This document shows, one piece after another, positions 23,901 to 36,134 of a DNA stretch of 56,125 nt; the stretch's first letter is position 1; every line of letters starts with the position of its first letter. The notes under the pieces were generated by a model. That model worked only from the letters and a program-made list of their open reading frames with translations. It had not been told where the DNA came from and did not search any database. Both the position numbers and the translations under genes were made by a program. Origin of the DNA: Ectocarpus siliculosus (Eukaryota > Sar > Phaeophyceae > Ectocarpales > Ectocarpaceae); the NCBI GenBank assembly GCA_000310025.1, contig FN649726.1:1477649-1533773 (forward strand), given 5' to 3'.

Positions 23901-26900
23901 AATATACAGAGAGGTATTCCTGCCGCTTCACAATAAACACCAACTTTATCTGTCTTTTCGACAACGAAGGTTCTCTTATTTTTCACACACGGCCGGTCTC
24001 TCTCTCCAACACAGCCATACGTGAGCGTATTCTAAGCTGATCAAACTGCAAGCCCCTATACGATAACCATCTCGTCTTCCCACAAGAAAGTCGTGAGGGA
24101 TTAAAGATTTTTGGGGATTAAAATCGCTCCCAAGTCATTTCAGCCTACATGTACACCGGTTTCAAAGAGATTCGGCCATATTCTGAACCCAAACGTTATT
24201 CAGCCAAGTTTATCATCTCTTAATTTGACCTCAGGTTCTCACGAGAATCAGACACTGACCGACCCGTAAACCGCCCCCGCCAGTGCTGCTGCGGTTGCTG
24301 CCGCAAATGCGAGAGATCATCGTATCGTTAAGCAAACTATGCTCTCTTTTGCTCGAAAGGAGCTGTTTGTTCCTGCGTTACGTATCGATCCGGAATGGAA
24401 TACCACACCACCGCCGCGTACGCTGAGTGCGCACGACTCTCGCAGCCGACTCCGCGTTGGTAACAGAAACTCCCACGGGTTGGGTGAACAGAACGGCCTC
24501 ATTGACCTGACCTCAACCGGTACCGAGTAGAGAAAATTTCGACCAATAATTGAGTCAAACCGACCCAGCCTAGCCTAGCTCCGCCGCACCTTACGCTCTC
24601 GCCCATCGCTGTCCCGCGCCGTTGACAAGGGCACCACTCGTTGGGCCCCCCCCCCCCCTGTCCCGCCTCCTCCCCCTCCGCTTCCTTCCCCTCCCCCCCC
24701 CGCCCGTGCGTTGTCGCTCTTTTCCGCGATGAGGCCCATCCTATTCGTGTCTTCGCTATCCAACTCTTCGGGCACCACCTCCATCCCCTTGCGTTTCTTG
24801 AACTCGTCCAGGCGCCTCATGAAATTCTCAGCGTCCTCGATGAGACTCGCCTGTTCGTTGTTGGTGTAGTGACGTTGTTGTCGTTGTCGTCTTTAGTAAA
24901 TACTGTTGTGGTTATTTTCTTCGTATAGGTCATGTGGGGCGATCTTCTGGGATACGTTAACGCTCGCTTGGCCACCTTTCATCTCGACACAGTAGCCGTA
25001 TCGTAGATGGCGCAATTAGCAGCACGAGTGTTGAGTCGCCTACGAGATCGCTGTGTCCTGATGGGTTAACAATACCGAGTCCGCTGATAGGTTTTGATTT
25101 GCGTGATTTGGCAGTACTGGACTGATGCACACAGGGGAGCGCAGGCAACTGGTCGGCGTTTTCGGTCTTCAGGATTTGGTCTGTAGCCAGGATGGTTAGT
25201 ACATCCCAGACTGACCGCCAGCATATTCACGGACCGAGGGTGCTTGTGGAGTCGTTATGTTTGAGTCTAACGGAGACACACCCGTGGTGGAGTGGGATAG
25301 TACGCGGGTGCTCAAACGTTGTTGTACTGACAAAGTCAGCAGTGCGCCGTGATTATCGCTGTCACGGTGTAATTTTTATTCACGGATACACGTGATGGTT
25401 GTTTGGGATGGGCTATTGCAATACATCCCGAGAGGATGGGGTAAGACGTCAGAAAAGCCACCGCTACAGGTTTTTTGGGCGGGTTCTTCCAACGGTGAGG
25501 GCGAAGGTACAGGTTGTAGCAAGTGCTTCCTCGAAGAACGTTTGGTATCCGGGCGTTCCGACCACACCAACACACGAGGCTCATACCTGCACTTTCACGA
25601 AGCCGTCCAGAGCCGACAGCAGGTTCTCCTTGCCGATGGTAAACATGTCGCACACCGACATCGCCACCGCAGCAATGGGCTACAATTATTTTTGGCAGTG
25701 AATCGTGTACATGAGGGCCAGGGTGGGTGGGGATAGTTAGCGGAGGCCGAGAGGGGAGGGGATATGGAGTGCCAGGCTATGTTTGGCACCACCTCCTTAC
25801 GCTCGGGATTGGCCTCAGGAGCAAAACGTGTTCAACTTGTTGGGGTGTTGAGGTGACAGCACACAAACAGCATCGAACCGAAATCCCTCGCTCATGTTTG
25901 CAAGTGCGGGTGCTGGAGAAGTTACAGGTTACCTTGCAGCCACCCTCACTTCATCAATCCAAGAATAACAGAGGGAGATAACCCCACACGAACCGCACCT
26001 GCTGCACGTCGAGCATCACGCCGACCTCGCCGATCCTAGAGTCCTTGAAAACCTTGGCGAAGCTGAAGGTTTGGACGGCGAAAGGACCTTCGCCGGTGAC
26101 GTTCGCCTCCAGGTCGCCATGCCCCATTGTACTGCGGTGGAATCCATCCGAGAAAGTCTTTTCGGCGGTGACTTTCGCCTGCACACGTCACGTGCATAAA
26201 GCGTGTTTTCTCGTGTTCAGTGAGTAGGAAGTATTATTTTGTATTGGCCACGGAACGAACATACGCCGGTTCAGTTGCTCGCAAAGTACTTGTGTGTGGC
26301 TCACTCTTCATGTTCTGTGTTAGCTGGAATAAGGTTGTACTCGTTTTTGCTTGACTCACGAGACTGAAGGTACCTCGATAAACAAGACTATTTTGGGTCC
26401 TCTCCGCCGGGACGAAGGGTCCAGGAAAGTTCACTAGTGAGACCTCGCATGAATAACGATATGGTTTTCGCCACCAGTTTACCCTTGATCTCCATCCCAA
26501 GCGGAAGGATTTGCCGCTGTGATCTTCAAAAATGGATCATGCGGGCGACGCAGAGCGCACCCGAAAAATCCCCCTACAGGAGAGCATGCCGCCACAACTG
26601 CACTTGCCTGTGTCCTGCTTCCAGACACCATACAGAGATAGAGGTCAGGGAAAGCGGCACACGCTGAACGCAAAACACGCGACTGGCTCTCACGCTGAAG
26701 GTGGCGAAGAGATTGACCTTGCCCGTGACCAAGAAATAGAGGTCAGAGGCCACTTCCTCCTGGTAGAACAGCACGTCGCCGGGCTTGGCGTAGCTAGCCG
26801 ACAACGCCCCAACAAGGTTGGACACAAAAATCGGCGGGTTGTTCTGTAGAGGCGGCCGTGGGGGGGGAGGGGTCAGAAAATGGCGTTGGCTTAGTAATAG

Positions 26901-29900
26901 TGCTAGTAGAGGAGGAGATCAGCATGGCTGTCGATTGTTTGGATAAGAGGAGTTTATTAATATCGATGCAACGTACCCGTACGTCGCGTGAATGCTGTAG
27001 TGTCTATCGTGCCCATCACCACTCTTCTGCATCTGACCCTAACCCTAGCCCTAGCCATACACCATACACGCCTGCGAAGACTAGAGAAACGCCGTTCTCC
27101 ACCCTAGCAAACGCTGGTCTTCACCCTAGTGGTAAGACTGCTACTTTCCCCAGAACCCCGAGTCGTACCCTAACTCCACGCCTAATTCCTCCCCTGCCCC
27201 CCTGCCCCGTGCAACATGCCTGCAAGAAGGAGAGCTGATCCACAGCGTCGTGGTACTGCGCGAACAACAGGCTGGTCCGCGCCGTCGTGGGGAGGCTCTC
27301 GAGGATGGCGTAGTTGTCCAGCACGGAGATCTTCTTGTAGTGGTACTTGTACTGCTGCAGCACGCGCCGGCTGAACTTCTGCGGGAAACGCCTTGATACG
27401 ATGTACTCCTGGCCACGCGCGCGCGAAATTGGGCACATCCGACCGCCGTCACCGAAAACGATGGAAACCACGCGCGCATACACGGACGCATACGTATAGG
27501 GATGACCCCAAGAGCGCCGTTTTCCCGCCACGCCAAGGACCCGCCCCCCGCCGAGCCCGGCCAAGATATCGCGGGCGTTGCGTGGTTCCGTTTCGAGGAT
27601 CACACCCAAGCATGCACGCATGCGCCGTAAGCGTTGGGGGCCATGCGCCGTTGGACCAACATTAGGTCCCGTTGACAAGTTGAGTTAAAGGACGCACGAA
27701 AGATCGGGCGGTAAGGGGGCGAAAAAGAGTACGGATCAGAAGAAGGAGTTGTAGACGTTCTTCAATCATGCACGAGGATTAGGACACGGGTGTGTGTGGG
27801 GGGTTTCATCGAGGGACGAGAGAAACGAAGGTGCGCCCGCATGTGTGTTTTTTCTTTAGTTAGCATCGACTGCGGGAACGGACTGACCAATGAAAAGGCG
27901 TCAGTCTCCACGTAGAACGCGAACACGGTTTCTGGTCACTGGGAGGACCCATGCGTTTGCCCTTGACGTCGGCCATTAGGCGACTGTTCTCCTTGAGGGT
28001 TCTGAGTCTCCATTCTATCACTCTCTCCCAAGGAAACACCAAATTAAACCCGTCGCGAGGACAACAGCAAGAACGCGAGAGAAATTTGTTTGGCTACATA
28101 TCACCATCGAAATCCTTTGTTTATCGCGATGCATCGATTGCATACACAGGCAAAGCAAAACGAGCACGGGGCGGGATTTTTTTGCCCACAGCCCCAACCC
28201 CCGATCCTCAACGGGTAGATTAATCCAGTTCTGACAAACCATACTTTGTCCACGACGCACAGAATTCGACAACAATTGTTGTTGTTGTTGTTGTTGTCGT
28301 CTTCACATTAATAACCGTTCCGATCTCTGCCCAGTACCTCTTTCTGTCCGTACTGATCGGCCACTTGACACGGTCGATTCCCGTAATAATCAACAAGTAG
28401 ACCACCCTTCTATTCATACCTTAACCCTGTCCATCTTCTCCGTGCGGAGCGCGCTCTTCAGGTCGAAGCTCTCCATCATGACGCTCACGTTACCCACGAT
28501 GTAGCCGAAAACAGTGGCGCCGATCAGCATGCCGACCACGCAGAAGCACCTCTCCACCGTCGTCGTGACCACGACGTCCCCGTACCCCACCGTCGTCATC
28601 GTGGTGAAGGCCCAGTAGATCGAAGCCACATACCGAGTGCCAAGGGAAGCCTGGACCCAGGTCAACAAAAACGGGTCGAGACGGGGGGGGGGGGTTAGGG
28701 GATGTCTGCAACAAGGGAGGAACCTCTAGACAGTCGCGCTGGGGGGGGGGAAAGGGGTTGGAACACATCCATTCCTTTTTCTGATCGCTAAAATGTTGAG
28801 CGTAGATGTGAACGTTGCCGCTCCACAGTCAAGGGAGCTACTCGCCACCGTCTCCCCCCCCCCCGACTCCTTTTTCTCCGCCCCTCCTACCCAGAGCCTG
28901 GTCCGGTGAGAACCCGGCGTGCTCCGTCCCGACTTTGTAGGGATGCGAGGTGAATGGTCTAACGACTACGGCATGCACGACTATGAGTACCCCTCCTACC
29001 CACTAGTGTCCATTTACAATTCCACTCCTGCCAGCTCTCAATGGTGTGGAGACAAGCAGAACGCTTCGCCTTTTTCTGCCCCTCTGCCAACTCCCCCCAC
29101 AACCCGTTCGCGGCTCTTTGAAGGAGCTCACCACCTACCCATCATCCAAGCAGGCTCCTTCTGAACTCCCCACACACTCACGAAACATACGGGGCCTGGC
29201 CTCCTCCGTCCCTCCTCCTACCAACCCGCCTTCCTTATCTTCCCCACGCAATACTCGTGTCTCGTTACACGGGAAGGAACCCACCTCCTCGACTCCAAAC
29301 TTCGAAGCCCAGCTGATTCCTTCGGGTTCGAAGGTGACTAGCCAATGCCACATGCACCCAAGGATGTGCGCGATGTACGTCATGTAGACGAGCATCTTCA
29401 GGAGGCTCATCACGCTGGGGTTAATCCTAGTGGGTCGCTCCTCCTCCCCTGCGACTTTCTGCAGCCGCGTTTTCGTTGTTTTTTTGTGGAGTGTGTTTGT
29501 TGTGCCCAACGATTGTTGAGTGAGTTGTCCGGTTTATTGTATGCGTCCGAAGCGTCCAATGAGCCCCGATGCGATGCGTCCAGCCGAGTTTGCGCCGACG
29601 GAGTAGACAGGACGATAATATAGTACATGTCAGTTGTTCGTTCGTTGTGCTCATCGGTACAACAACAAAAAGGCACAAGACAAGTCCAAAGGCAGCCGAG
29701 GATAGGAAAGATGGTGGGGTGAGTCTAGGCTGTGGGTAATGGCGGCATTAATTTCGGTGTCGAAGCAACAACAACAAGAGCTGCAGCAGCAACAACAGTA
29801 GCAACAAACAGCAACAGCAATGAACAACAGCAAGCCTACACTCACGCTTTGCAGCTTGAAAAGTCGCACAAGCTTGAAGAGCCGAACGAGCCGTAAGATC

Positions 29901-32900
29901 CGAAGCATCTTCGTTGACCGTAGAACAGCGTTGCCGCTGCCTCCTGCAACAAGCAGGGCCTGGTATGCACGGGTGATGGGGTAGGAGGAACAAGACGGAT
30001 CAAGCGAAGGATGGACACGCCTTCACGCATGCATTCATGCGCGCGCAGGTAAGACTGCTGGAAACCAAAACTAGGTTGCCGCAGGATTGCCCTGTCTTAT
30101 CAAACTAAATAGGTTGCCGCAGCCTTCGCCTTTCCTATTAAAATTTGTATTATTGCTGCGACGTAGTATGTGGTACCTCTCTCGTTCGATCACTATAGCG
30201 TTGTAGCTTATCTCAGCCCATACAGAAGGAACAGCAACCAAATACGTCCACAAGTAAAGACCTACTTGTTGTATGTTCGGGATATTAAGCTATTGAATTT
30301 CAACGCTTTCCTGTGCGACCCAACCCCACCCTCCTGCACAACTACGTTGCTTTCCTTTTGTGCTCCTCTTCTCGCTACCTCGCTCTCCTCCGTCCGCTCC
30401 CCCCCCTCTCACCAGCTTGTCTATCGGAACCGTGGACAGAAAGTCGATGGCAAACCAGGCCTTCAGGTAGCGCAGGCCGATCTCTCGAACGTCGACGATA
30501 GTTTCTCCGTTCTAGCCGTGCCACACGTTCGTTCGGAAGGCGCAATAATAGGCGAAGTGTGAGCGAAGTTTTTTACGACATACACCGATGTGCATCTGGT
30601 GTATTTACAGTTAGGTAGACCAGAAAACTGTTGCGACACATGCCAAGACCCGCGGATATAAACATTGGAAGTACAGCCCGCTGTTGTTTGTTCAGGATTT
30701 AGTATGGTACAGAAGATAACCGCGCTATATTTCTTCAATTAAAATCCCGAAAGCTGGTCGCGGTGTTGACATACTGGATAGTTGGCCGCTATCACAACAA
30801 CCTACCGAACCCTTTCGTTGGGAACTAAATCACCACCGTCGAAATTGCGCATCTACCAGACAGGCAACACTGATCACTGGCTACCACGGTGTCAAAACCT
30901 CGACGATGCTCTTTTCGCATTCCACTTGAACGGAAGTCGAGGGAAGGGGGGCAATCGCGTCAGCTGGCAAACCAATCGACCCCAGGGAGGGGCAACGTAA
31001 TCAGCGAGTTTCTTTCGTGTGAAAGCCACGTTATCTCGAAAGGACGGCTTCATCTACGTACAACTCACTCCTGATTTCGAGCAGTTCTCACGTACCCTCC
31101 AGGTGAGACGTGGTTCCGATGCGCGTAGTTTTATGAGCAATACTGCCGCATCTCGATTTGTAAGTGCAACCTACCGGTGCAAAAGAGCTTGAACTGCAAC
31201 TCGAGACATGTTCGTCTCTGCTGACCCATCTAACTATCTACCCCGCCCTTTGTGGACGTAACTACCTCCTTCCCGGGGCGGCCCGGCGTTTCCAAACTTA
31301 CCTCGTCTACGAAAGCGGTCCGGAACGAGAGCACAATGTCCAGCGTGAAGCCCACGTCAACCACCGTGTCAACAATCGTCCCAAACACGCCCGCCTCCTC
31401 CTCAAACCCGATCCGGAACGGCACGCTAAGGGTGGAGTACACGATTAGCAAGGCCACCATCAGGTCCCACTTGATCTTCGGCTGTGCGTTGGGGTGCACG
31501 ATCCACCTAGAATATCATGGACAAAACACGTCCGATGGGGCGGCGTAGAGACTGTGAAGCATCTGTCCAAAGTAATCTCGCATCCCTGCGAAGCCGGTAC
31601 GGAGAACGTCAGGCATTTCGCCCACAAGGCTAGCGTAACGCTGCCGCACATATGAAGCGCCGTGGCTTAATCGAGGAGCAGAATGGAGGGGGGAGGGTGG
31701 GGGGCAATCATCCCTACATGCGGTCGTAGGTGAACAGCAGTACGAGGGGCCACTGTGCGACACGCCTCATTCTGCTGGGACTTTTTTTCATGCTCCACCA
31801 AGTGGTGGGTGCATTCCACCCGTGCGGAAAGGTCTATGAGTAGGTAGGTACTGGAGGGCCGATAACGCGGTCATGCTAATCGTTCCTCAACCCGACCGTC
31901 AGTGCCGCGTGCTGTTTAGTACCGAATGCATGCATGGTCCCAAGTACCCAGGTACACACGCGCACAGCTTCATGGTTCACCTGGTGCCCTGTGGTAGGTC
32001 GGTGTCTTCACTCTCATGGTCGTCATCGTCGTCCTCGTCACCCGTCTTGCCGCCGCCACTCTCCTTGATGTGTCCGATGAGCTTCATGTGCATGTTCACG
32101 TCATTCCCTGCCCCATCTCCTCTCTGCGCTGTTTCTGGCGACGACGATGAGTCCACTTGCTGCACCATTCCAGCCGACATAGAGCACATCTCGCGCCATG
32201 TATCCGCCTCGTTGGCTTGCTTGCGCTGCAAGGCTATCCTGGTTTCTTCCTCGTCTCCCTGTGGATGCCATGTTGTCAGAGTTATCATGCATGTCCTCGT
32301 GTAGGAGATATCTTGTTGATGCTGGAGTCTTCTTCTATTCGTAGCAACGGACGAAGGGTTGCCTCTGTAGCGGGGGTTAAATAGTTGACTCCTTTCCCGG
32401 AGAGTTTCAAGTGAGATACACGAACAGTCTTGAGACCACACACAACCGAATAAAGTAGACTCCACAACAAGAGCCACCGGAGCAAGTGCCAATGCCACTC
32501 TGGTTTCTTGCAGGCAGATTGTATCAAAGTACGTAATTGCTGTCCCCTACAATAGAATATGCATAAATCCTCCGGTTGGCATCTCTCCTTCGGTATACGA
32601 ATGAAGGATCGCGCCACCGGCTGAGTTGCTTGAGGTACTAAGCAATCACAACCCTAGCCTTCACTGTTGGTGGTACTACAAAATCGCTACCTTACAGCCT
32701 CTCCTTCCTTCACAGAACCAACTTACCAGAACCTGCGTGAACTCCCTGCATATGGTGTTCATATGCAAGAGCTCCACGCGTTTCGTGACCATTGCGACGA
32801 CGGTCGACCTCTTCCAAGTGGCCTCCAAAATCGAACCGCTGGACCTGTGGTGGGGGCCCCGGGCAAAGGCCAAAGCGGCGGCCCTGCTTGCCCGGAAAGC

Positions 32901-33047
32901 CTCTACTTGGTCATGGCCGTCAGGAGGCGCGTCCTTTCCCGCCAATTTGTCCTTTTTTCTAACGGTTTCTCGAGGCTTTTGGTGGCCTTTGGCGCTCTGT
33001 GCTAGATCATTCCTGGCCCGGTCAGATTGGACCTTTGCGACAAGCAT
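20909..33047 (-). CDS. Voltage-gated K+ channel with cyclic-nucleotide-binding domain, channel 2
   Basis: Exons: 33047-32727 (ATG start, MLVAKVQSDRAR, Lys/Arg-rich); 32258-31981 (acidic linker); 31506-31302 (S1 LMVALLIVYSTLSVPF, S2); 30511-30413 (S3, AWFAIDFLSTVPIDKL); 29943-29846 (S4, MLRILRLVRLFKLVRLFKL); 29458-29285 (S5, LVYMTYIAHILGCMWHW); 28650-28420 (pore TMTTVGYGDVV and S6 VFGYIVGNVSVMME); 27408-27220 (C-linker, FSRRVLQQYKYHYKK); 26843-26694 (YAKPGDVLFYQEE, SDLYFLVTGKVNLFA); about 26516-26475; 26178-25999 (FKDSRIGEVGVMLDVQQ); 25679-25587 (CDMFTIGKENLLSAL); 24850-24590 (coiled segment); 23356-22667 and 21850-20909 (long Gly/Ser/acidic tail, stop TAG). TTVGYGD marks K+ selectivity and the S4 arginines mark voltage sensing. 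The last two exons are assigned here because all phases are 0; they could instead be the 5' end of channel 1. The S3-S4 join is out of phase and a turret exon near 28885-28926 is possible. Confidence 0.9.
27843..27930 (-). repeat. Dispersed short repeat R1, inverted copy
   Basis: Reads TTAGCATCGAC, GGACTGACCAATGAAAAGGC, GTCAGTCTCC on the plus strand, the reverse complement of the R1 core. It lies in the intron between the pore/S6 exon and the C-linker exon of channel 2. Confidence 0.6.
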
Positions 33048-36000
33048 TACTTGCCGTCCTTTTTAGCGACAGCTGATCAAAGTCAGCTGTATCGTGTTTT
33101 CTCGATGCCCGTCCTGTTTCATTGGTGTTTTGAGCTTCGATTCGTTATTTCGCGAAAGGAGATGAAGTTGGAGGCATGGCATGGCGGCAGTATTGAGGCA
33201 TGAACGTTTCTCGCACGGAACCACCCGGTATCGGCAGCATTGGTAGGAGTACTCGTGTTGGCTGTCGTGATGCTGATTAAAGCATTCGCGAACACGGCAC
33301 CGGAGGAAGTACGAAGTACGGGGTCGGCTCTCCCTTTGCAACCGTGCAAACACTCATTATTGTCTGCCAGCTTTACCCAGCCAGGTGGATGTGCAAATCA
33401 TTGAGTGATCCGACGGAGAAGGGCAATTATACAGTTTGTTTGTAAACAAAACGTTTTCTACTCCACATACTCGCCTTGTTCGACGACTTTGGGTGACAAC
33501 GCCGTCTTTGCTCTGCCTCTACTTGTTGCGTGCTGTCACGTGCTGTTATTGCACAATCGCACATTCCAAAAGCAGTAAAAATACAGATAAGAGGTACCGA
33601 GGCAAGAACGAGCGAGGTGTGTTTGTACACATCGACCATCAACCGAAGAGGCTCTGAGCCACCACCCACCAGGACCGCCTTGTTCGACGACTTTGGGTGA
33701 CAACGCCGTCTTTGCTCTGCCTCTACTTGTTGCGTGCTGTCACGTGCTGTTATTGCACAATCGCACATTCCAAAAGCAGTAAAAATACAGGTAAGAGGTA
33801 CCGAGGCAAGAACGAGCGAGGTGTGTTTGTACACATCGACCATCAACCGAAGAGGCTCTGAGCCACCACCCACCAGGACCTACACAGAGTAGTACACTAC
33901 AGCAGCAGTCCCTGCAACGCCAATGTTACGTAACATCAGCACAGGGTCGCTGTGCCATACGGCTGCGTCGGTGTAGACTGGACTTGTACTGCTGTATATT
34001 TAATATGTAGTCTACAGAGTAGACCGTGTTCGTGTTTGCAGCTCCGTCCGACTACGTAACATTTCGGTGAGCGATGGATCTTTGCTTTTAGTACCTCACC
34101 TCGTGCTCCCAGGAGCTCTATGCGTCCCGTCTGCACTAGGACAGCTGATCGTCCTCTTTCCTGTTTGCGGGCTGAGTTTATTTAGTCGTCTGGGTGGCGT
34201 AGCGCCTTTGATTGGTCGGTCGTTTCCTCGGATAAGTCGTCCACATTTAGACTCGGTGCGGCTGCCCCGCAGCCAGCACACGGCTTGACGGGGCACAGCA
34301 CCGAGGTGGGCTGCTTTCTTACTTCTGGCAACCGCCTCCGGCCGGAATCCTCCTGCGCAGCGCGTATGTTTGTCACATATGTGTTGCGATATTGTCGTCG
34401 TGAGAAACGACGGTTTCACTCGACGACACATGCCTTCGAAAATGACGAACTCCCGATAGATATATACCTGCTGCAATGTATGTAGGTGGATCCACAAATG
34501 AAGTCGCAAGCAACGTTATGACATGTATCGATAGTAGCGTTCATGTTGCACAGATCGCAAAGGAGCCTCGTCAGATGCACGTAAGATGGCACCATATCTT
34601 CACAATCGTATATTGCCCTCGTCCACCAACGAGTCAAGTCGTCAAGTCCGCCGAAGGACCGTGCCGTACCCTTTCTGCCACACATCTTTTGGGGGTTCGC
34701 CAAAGGTCGAATCATGTTGTTGGTGGTGGTTGTTATTTGCACATAAATAACCGTACCAATCTCTGCTCAGTACCCCCTAACACCCGTACAGGTCCAACCG
34801 AGGCGGCCGCCTCCCGTGGTCGCAGGCTACACTACCTATTAGCTACTACCTATAACTACTGTACGGCTGTATTCAAAATATTTGTTATCCAATTCTATAT
34901 GTACAGCATTCTCCGCAGGCTGTTGTACCTCTACCCTACGGCCTTTTCAGTGAAATACTGGAACCCCATTAGTCTAGTGGCCAGAAGACTATCGTACTGA
35001 AGCTATGTAGGGCGGACGATAATTTAGCGCCACCATTGTTGGGAAAACTAGTCGTGTCAGACATTCGATGGAGTCAAGTTGGTACCGCAGGTAGTCGCGT
35101 AAGATACCACCCCCCCTTGAACTGAGTTTCAAAGCTCGAGTACTCTGCAGCAAAACTGCGACACGGTGCCCAAAGTTACGGCAAAAGAACCGCCTCTTCG
35201 AGGCTCTATTTGAAAATGTACTATTCAACGGTTTCGCCCTCGTCGTTGTAGAGTAATCGAGCTTTGGAAACCGGTCCAGGGGGTGTGGTATGTCGTGCAA
35301 CATAGTCTACATACATACGGTGTGTAGCTCCGCAGTGGGATGTTACGTGCTGTAGAGATAACACGTTGGTCGTTGTACCCTGAAATCCCCAAACAACGTG
35401 AATGAGTCTCAATGCCACACTCTATGAGCCACATGTTATCTGGTACTTCGAAGTATTTACTGTACGTATAAACCATAACCATCACATCAGGGTTCGACTG
35501 GTGTTTCACACACCAACGGTTCGCATGAAACTAGGGTATCTCGCGTGACACCGTTACCCACCACCCCTCCCTACGTCGCTATCAGAGGGCCCATTCGCGT
35601 TTTGTTTTGAGCGTGTCCTCCTCCTGTTCAAAAGAAGAGACTTCTTCTCTGCGGTTCATGTGGAATTCGGGGGGAACGTGGCAGCAGCAAAGTGAGCGGC
35701 CTGACTGAGCCTGTACACACCTGTTACTGCATCGGAAGATGCGAGCGCGCGTGTACATGTAGGCGGCAGGCCGTAGTTAACGGCCTTCCGCACCAATTTT
35801 CCGTGCGTTTCGCTGTTTATGTCGCCATCCTCTCCTACATGATCGCCCAGCCCATGCAGTATCGTAAGAGTGTCTCTTCGGCCATTGTCGCCTATACGTT
35901 GTCGCACATCTCCGAGGCAACATCGTCGAGCACAACTATATTCAGGGGTAACACATGCCCACAATGAACCGAGTGTTCGTCCCTCGTTCCAGATTGAAAT

Positions 36001-36134
36001 CACTTGGTCGTCTGCACGAGGAATGAATGTGGCTCTTAACACGCTGCCGGGTACCACGCAACAGCACAGGCTACACCAACTCAACACAAGGCTCCGCCAA
36101 CGAGAGCCTGCGGCATCAAGCGAAGAAGAACACG
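33048..36134. other. Region upstream of channel 2; no gene seen
   Basis: Since channel 2 is transcribed leftwards from about 33047, the first part should hold its promoter. It contains the 204-bp tandem duplication at 33472-33879. The rest has short ORFs without domain features and one copy of the short R4 repeat at about 34747-34775. Confidence 0.5.
33472..33879. repeat. 204-bp tandem duplication
   Basis: Unit 1 is 33472-33675 and unit 2 is 33676-33879. By eye they differ at one position only (ATACAGATAAGAGG versus ATACAGGTAAGAGG). Each unit holds a palindromic CACGTG in TGTCACGTGCTG. The pair lies about 0.4-0.8 kb upstream of the presumed start of channel 2, so regulatory motifs in the unit are doubled. 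Confidence 0.95.

Noticed and set aside
27038-27056. Telomere-like CCCTAACCCTAGCCCTAGCC, and GGGTTAGGGTTAGAG at 43752-43766
   Set aside because: Only two or three units each; the second lies inside a coding frame. This is too short to call interstitial telomeric DNA.
29842-30030. A second S4-like stretch (VSILRLIRLVPP) upstream of the channel 2 S4 exon
   Set aside because: It ends in a Pro-rich stretch, has no suitable donor in phase, and the exon 29943-29846 already supplies a complete S4.
34096-34509. A 137-codon minus-strand ORF between channel 2 and the AAA+ gene
   Set aside because: No domain, no supporting splice pattern and mixed composition; probably chance.
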